Assembly: GCA_002412715.1 (NCBI GenBank)
Contig: DHVP01000008.1
Span: 1-64,000 of the forward strand
DNA from: Deltaproteobacteria bacterium UBA5205
Lineage (GTDB): Bacteria; Desulfobacterota; Syntrophorhabdia; Syntrophorhabdales; Syntrophorhabdaceae
DNA length: 64,000 nt
Reading direction: 5' to 3'
The translations under genes and the position numbers were made by a program. Below the pieces are notes generated by a model. It was not told the DNA's origin. It made no database searches and was given only the letters and a program-made list of their open reading frames with translations. This document shows positions 60,655-64,000 of the stretch, in pieces (the stretch's first letter is position 1; the number at the start of each line of letters is the position of its first letter).

Positions 60655-61404
60655 TTGCTTATCCTTCTTACCAACGATGACGGCATCCATTCAAGAGGCA
60701 TCGTCACCCTCGGCAAACACCTGTCGGACAAACACGAAGTCTACATGGTCGCACCGGAGCGCGAACGGACCTGCGTGGCGCATGCGGTTACCCTGCACAA
60801 GCCGCTGAGGCTCCGCGAGGTCTCCCGGCGTGTTTACGGGACGAACGGCACGCCGGCCGACTGCGTCCTTCTCGGTGTGAATGTCGTCCTCCCCCGAAGA
60901 CCGGACTTCGTCGTTTCGGGAATAAACACGGGACCGAACATGGGCCAGGACGTGAACTACTCAGGGACAGTGGCGGCCGCGATAGAGGGGGCCTTTCTGG
61001 GCATCCCGTCGATGGCCGTCTCCATCTGCGCCCGCGAGGGGTTTCTCTTCGACGATGCAGCTGCCGTTGCATGCACGGTCATCGAGAGACTGGGTGAAAC
61101 CGGCTTTTCCGGGAGCACCGTTGCAAACATCAATATTCCCAACGTTCCGCGCGAAAAGCTCAAAGGTTTTTCCGTGACAAGGCTCGGCAAAAGAATATAT
61201 AATGATATTGTTCACGAAAGAGTCGATCCGCGGGGCGGAAAATATTACTGGATTGGCGGCAATGGTGAAAAATACGAGCGCAGGAAAGGCACCGATTTCT
61301 ACGCCGTGGAGAAAGGTTTCGTTTCCGTCACACCGCTGGGTCTCGATATAACGGACGCAGGTTCTATGAAAATTTACCAAAAACATTTCAGGAGGTTGTT
61401 ATGA
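60655..61404 (+). CDS. surE: 5'-nucleotidase/polyphosphatase SurE
   Basis: A 249-aa protein beginning 'LLILLTNDDGIHSRGI' at a TTG codon, the family N-terminus, with metal ligands 'NDDG' and 'SGINTGPNMGQDVNYSGTVAAA'. It removes phosphate from nucleoside monophosphates. No strong ribosome-binding site is visible, and any earlier start would run into the tRNA. It overlaps the next gene by four bases (ATGA). Confidence 0.93.
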   Translation: MLILLTNDDGIHSRGIVTLGKHLSDKHEVYMVAPERERTCVAHAVTLHKPLRLREVSRRVYGTNGTPADCVLLGVNVVLPRRPDFVVSGINTGPNMGQDVNYSGTVAAAIEGAFLGIPSMAVSICAREGFLFDDAAAVACTVIERLGETGFSGSTVANINIPNVPREKLKGFSVTRLGKRIYNDIVHERVDPRGGKYYWIGGNGEKYERRKGTDFYAVEKGFVSVTPLGLDITDAGSMKIYQKHFRRLL

Positions 61405-62501
61405 AAACAACATTATCCATTATTAAGGCCGACATCGGGAGTATCGGCGGGCATATCATGCCCAGCAAGAAACTGATCAAGCGGGTCATAGAATTCGTGG
61501 AATCGGAAGGCAAGGATCTCGTAAGCGATTTCTTTGTAAGCCACACCGGCGACGATGTTGCCATACTCTTCGCCCACACGAACGGAGTAGGCTATGAGAA
61601 GCTTCACAAACTTGCCTGGGAAGCCTTTCTCGCCGGTACGCAGGTGGCGAAGGATCAGGGGCTCTACGGCGCGGGCCAGGATCTCCTGAAGGACTCTTTC
61701 TCAGGCAACGTCAAGGGCATGGGCCCCGCCGTCGCCGAGATGGAATTCGAAGAAAGACCGAACGAACCCTTCGTCATGTTTGCCGCGGACAAGACTGACC
61801 CCGGGGCATACAACCTGCCGCTGTATCTCATGTTCTGCGACCCCATGTACAACTCCGGTCTCATCCTTTCGCCGAACATGGCAAAGGGCTTCAAATTCGT
61901 CATCATGGATGTCGAGCATACCGAAGGCGACAAGGTCATCGAACTCAACGCCCCCGAAGAACTCTACGACATCGCGGCCCTCTTGCGTGACAACGAGCGG
62001 TACGTGGTGGAATCTGTCTATTCCCGCGAAACGGGCGATATCGCCGCCTCGGCCTGTACGTCACGCCTGCACAATATCGCCGGAAAGTACACCGGCAAAG
62101 ACGACCCCGTCATGCTCGTGCGCTGCCAGGGCGCCTTCCCTGCCACCGGCGAGGTGCTTGCGCCCTTCAACATCGGCCATTACGTTGCCGGTTTCATGCG
62201 CGGAAGCCACACCGGTCCGCTTATGCCTGTCAAGATGAACTCCAGCGTCTCCTATTTCGACGGACCTCCGGTCGTGGCCGCTATGGGTTTCTGCGTACAC
62301 GAAGCCAAACTGACAGAGGCAGCCGACTGTTTCGACCATCCCTACTGGGACTACATCAGGACCAACGTCTCGCGGAAGGCCACCGAACTCAGGCAGCAGG
62401 GATTCTCGGGCGCGGCGATGCTCCCGTACAGCGAACTGGAATACGGCGGCATCGTAAAGAAGATGGAAAAACTGGAACCTAGATTCAAGGTAAGAGGATA
62501 G
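61401..62501 (+). CDS. Bifunctional FBP aldolase/phosphatase (archaeal-type, class V)
   Basis: A 366-aa protein matching the archaeal/thermophile FBPA/P family throughout: 'TLSIIKADIGSIGGHIMPS', 'SHTGDDVAILFAH', 'QDLLKDSFSGNVKGMGPAVA', 'FDHPYWDYIRTNV'. The N-terminal Lys/Asp set needed for both aldol and phosphatase reactions is present. It makes fructose-6-phosphate from triose phosphates in gluconeogenesis. This fits a cell that builds sugars rather than using them. Confidence 0.92.
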   Translation: MKTTLSIIKADIGSIGGHIMPSKKLIKRVIEFVESEGKDLVSDFFVSHTGDDVAILFAHTNGVGYEKLHKLAWEAFLAGTQVAKDQGLYGAGQDLLKDSFSGNVKGMGPAVAEMEFEERPNEPFVMFAADKTDPGAYNLPLYLMFCDPMYNSGLILSPNMAKGFKFVIMDVEHTEGDKVIELNAPEELYDIAALLRDNERYVVESVYSRETGDIAASACTSRLHNIAGKYTGKDDPVMLVRCQGAFPATGEVLAPFNIGHYVAGFMRGSHTGPLMPVKMNSSVSYFDGPPVVAAMGFCVHEAKLTEAADCFDHPYWDYIRTNVSRKATELRQQGFSGAAMLPYSELEYGGIVKKMEKLEPRFKVRG

Positions 62502-62511
62502 AGAAGAGAGG

Positions 62512-62627
62512 TAATAGGGGTAATAGGTAATAGGTTCGGGCAAAGACCGTGTTAAGGCTGCAATAATGGGCTTAACATGGTCTTTGTCTTCTTTTCCTAT
62601 AACCCATGACCCATAACCCATAACCAT
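62512..62627. repeat. GGGTTATGG-type inverted repeat around a hairpin
   Basis: GTAATAGGGGTAATAGG-type words (62512-62537) and the inverse TATAACCCATGACCC with ATAACCCATAACC (62598-62627) flank a strong stem-loop. Same repeat family as at 9368-9605. Confidence 0.65.
62541..62586 (+). terminator. Strong stem-loop after the FBP aldolase/phosphatase gene
   Basis: CAAAGACCGTGTTAAG (62541-62556) pairs with CTTAACATGGTCTTTG (62571-62586), 16 pairs with one G-U in RNA, around a 14-base loop. A T-rich TCTTCTTTTCC follows. Very likely a terminator between this operon and miaB. Confidence 0.7.
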
Positions 62628-62634
62628 TTATTTT

Positions 62635-63948
62635 ATGCGATTCATTATTGAAAATTTCGGCTGCCAGATGAATGACCACGATATGGAGAAGATGGGGTCT
62701 GTCCTCATCGATCACGGGCATCTGCCGGGCAGTAGCGAGGACGCGGACATCGTCATCGTCAATACATGCTGCATCAGGGAAAAGGCTGAACAGAAGTTTT
62801 ACAGCCTCATGGGAAGGCTTCAGCATGCGAAGAGGAAGAGAGGGCTCATCCTGGGTGTAACGGGATGCATCGCCGAGCAGGAAAAGGAAAATATCTTCGA
62901 TAGGCTGCCTTTCGTCGATTTCTCGCTGGGGCCGTCGAATATACACCGCATCGCCGAGGCGGTCGAAAGCGCCGCCGGCAGCGCCCGCACCTTTGCCTTC
63001 GGCGATAACGGCCGCTCTTTGCCCCTCGCGATCAGGCCCCACAACACGCGTACGGGCATAAAGGGCTATGTTACGATCATGAAGGGGTGCAACAACTTTT
63101 GCAGCTATTGCGTGGTGCCCTATGTCAGGGGCCGTGAAGAAAGCCGGGAAAGCGGGGATATCCTTGCCGAGATCAGCGAGATGGCAGTTCGGGGGATGGT
63201 GGACGTGACTCTCCTGGGGCAGAACGTCAACTCTTATAATAATGGCAGTAACGATCTGTCCTTTCCGGAGCTTCTCAGGAAGATCGACGCGATACCGGGG
63301 ATATCCCGTCTGCGCTTCGTGACCTCCCATCCCAAGGACATCTCGCAGGAACTCATCGAGTGCTTCGGGACCCTGAGGACACTTTGCGAATCCATACACC
63401 TCCCCTTCCAGTCCGGTTCCGACAGGATCCTCGCCCTGATGAACAGGGGATACACCGCCTCCGAATACTTGAGGAAGGTCCAGGCGCTCAAGGACCAATG
63501 CCCCGGCATCGCCCTGACCGCCGACTGTATCGTCGGCTTCCCGGGCGAGAATGGGGAAGATTTCGAGGCAACGATGAGGCTCATGGAGACGGTCGGGTTT
63601 GACGGGGTCTTCTCCTTCATCTATTCGGCACGGAAATTCACCGCCGCGGCCTCCCTGCCCGGCAGGGTACCGGCCGATGTTGCCCATGAGCGGCTCAGCC
63701 GTTTTCAAACACTCCAGAGGGCGATTACCCTCGAGTCAAACAGACGGATGGCGGGGACACGCGCTGAGGTTCTCGTCGAGGGTCAAAGCAAAAATTCTCC
63801 CGACGAACTCTCAGGCAGGACGCGGACCGGCAAGATAGTCAACTTCAAGGGCGGCCGGAGCATGGTTTACAAATTAGTGGAAGTGGATATAATAAAAGGG
63901 TATGCTAATTCATTGCGGGGCGAGCTATCCAAAGCCCCGGGGAGGTAA
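62635..63948 (+). CDS. miaB: tRNA-2-methylthio-N6-dimethylallyladenosine synthase MiaB
   Basis: A 437-aa radical SAM methylthiotransferase. N-terminal UPF0004 domain ('ENFGCQMNDHDMEKM', with Cys ligands of the second cluster), radical SAM 'KGCNNFCSYCVVPYVRGRE', and a C-terminal TRAM domain ('GTRAEVLVEG...SGRTRTGKIVNFKG' region). It adds methylthio to A37 of tRNAs. 'CNNFCSYCVVP' and the overall length fit MiaB rather than MtaB or RimO. Confidence 0.93.
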   Translation: MRFIIENFGCQMNDHDMEKMGSVLIDHGHLPGSSEDADIVIVNTCCIREKAEQKFYSLMGRLQHAKRKRGLILGVTGCIAEQEKENIFDRLPFVDFSLGPSNIHRIAEAVESAAGSARTFAFGDNGRSLPLAIRPHNTRTGIKGYVTIMKGCNNFCSYCVVPYVRGREESRESGDILAEISEMAVRGMVDVTLLGQNVNSYNNGSNDLSFPELLRKIDAIPGISRLRFVTSHPKDISQELIECFGTLRTLCESIHLPFQSGSDRILALMNRGYTASEYLRKVQALKDQCPGIALTADCIVGFPGENGEDFEATMRLMETVGFDGVFSFIYSARKFTAAASLPGRVPADVAHERLSRFQTLQRAITLESNRRMAGTRAEVLVEGQSKNSPDELSGRTRTGKIVNFKGGRSMVYKLVEVDIIKGYANSLRGELSKAPGR

Positions 63949-63951
63949 ACG

Positions 63952-64000
63952 ATGCTCAAAGAGATGAAAGTTGCCGGAATCACCGTGGACCCTTTCACGA
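63952..64000 (+). CDS. Bifunctional nuclease family protein (5' end only)
   Basis: Begins with GGAGG and ATG; the visible residues 'MLKEMKVAGITVDPFT' resemble the N-terminus of the DUF151/bifunctional nuclease family. Cut by the window end, so only about 16 codons are seen. Three bases after miaB. Confidence 0.6.
   Translation, partial: MLKEMKVAGITVDPFT

Overview
The window is one contiguous bacterial chromosome segment, about 55-60% GC by eye, with short intergenic gaps and many ATGA-type overlaps. Gene content points to an anaerobic deltaproteobacterium-like organism. The clues are a flavodiiron protein, archaeal-type gluconeogenic enzymes (class V FBP aldolase/phosphatase and ApgM-type phosphoglycerate mutase), AmmeMemoRadiSam genes, an outer-membrane lipid-transport YdbH/YdbL pair, NtrC-type regulation and several radical SAM enzymes. 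A Syntrophorhabdus-like lineage is my guess. It is an inference, not something the sequence proves.

Layout. 1-3618: small stress/envelope proteins (BON, glycine-zipper, YqjD/ElaB-like, holin-like YqjE) and a hemerythrin. 3619-5344: gene-poor region with a duplicated ~150-bp repeat, an inverted partial copy and a fragment of ydbH. 5345-9340 (minus): TPR lipoprotein, YdbL and YdbH. 9529-14521: membrane spermidine-synthase-like protein, Tat-signal radical SAM enzyme and a Memo-AMMECR1 fusion. 14558-21879: M29 aminopeptidase, MFS transporter, DUF882 peptidase, flavodiiron protein, AhpD-like protein and cysteine synthase.

22084-32144 is the most interesting part. It encodes a GAF protein, a cytoplasmic subtilase, a 75-aa Cys-free peptide with its own promoter, a B12-type radical SAM enzyme, a second radical SAM enzyme, an ABC exporter, a radical SAM/SPASM enzyme, a protein homologous to borosin (OphMA/SonM) peptide N-methyltransferases carrying an extra N-terminal winged-helix-like domain, and an unrecognised 422-aa protein. 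The 75-aa peptide resembles the borosin precursor helical domain followed by a short tail. I interpret this as a split-borosin-like RiPP pathway with additional radical chemistry. The methyltransferase has lost some catalytic residues, so its activity is open.

32157-47813: CHASE2 cyclase with a FecR protein, NhaA, UspA, TPR proteins, an alpha/beta hydrolase, a small membrane protein plus a 31-aa partner, two transporters and a two-component system. 47941-60408 (minus) is a housekeeping block: DUF2520 dehydrogenase-like, AsmA-like, ComF, ApgM, LapA-LapB fusion, DksA-like, then the classic rplU-rpmA-obg-proB-proA-nadD-rsfS order, with a promoter at about 60450-60475. 60552-63948 (plus) has tRNA-Pro, surE, FBP aldolase/phosphatase and miaB, and the window ends in the first codons of a bifunctional-nuclease-like gene.
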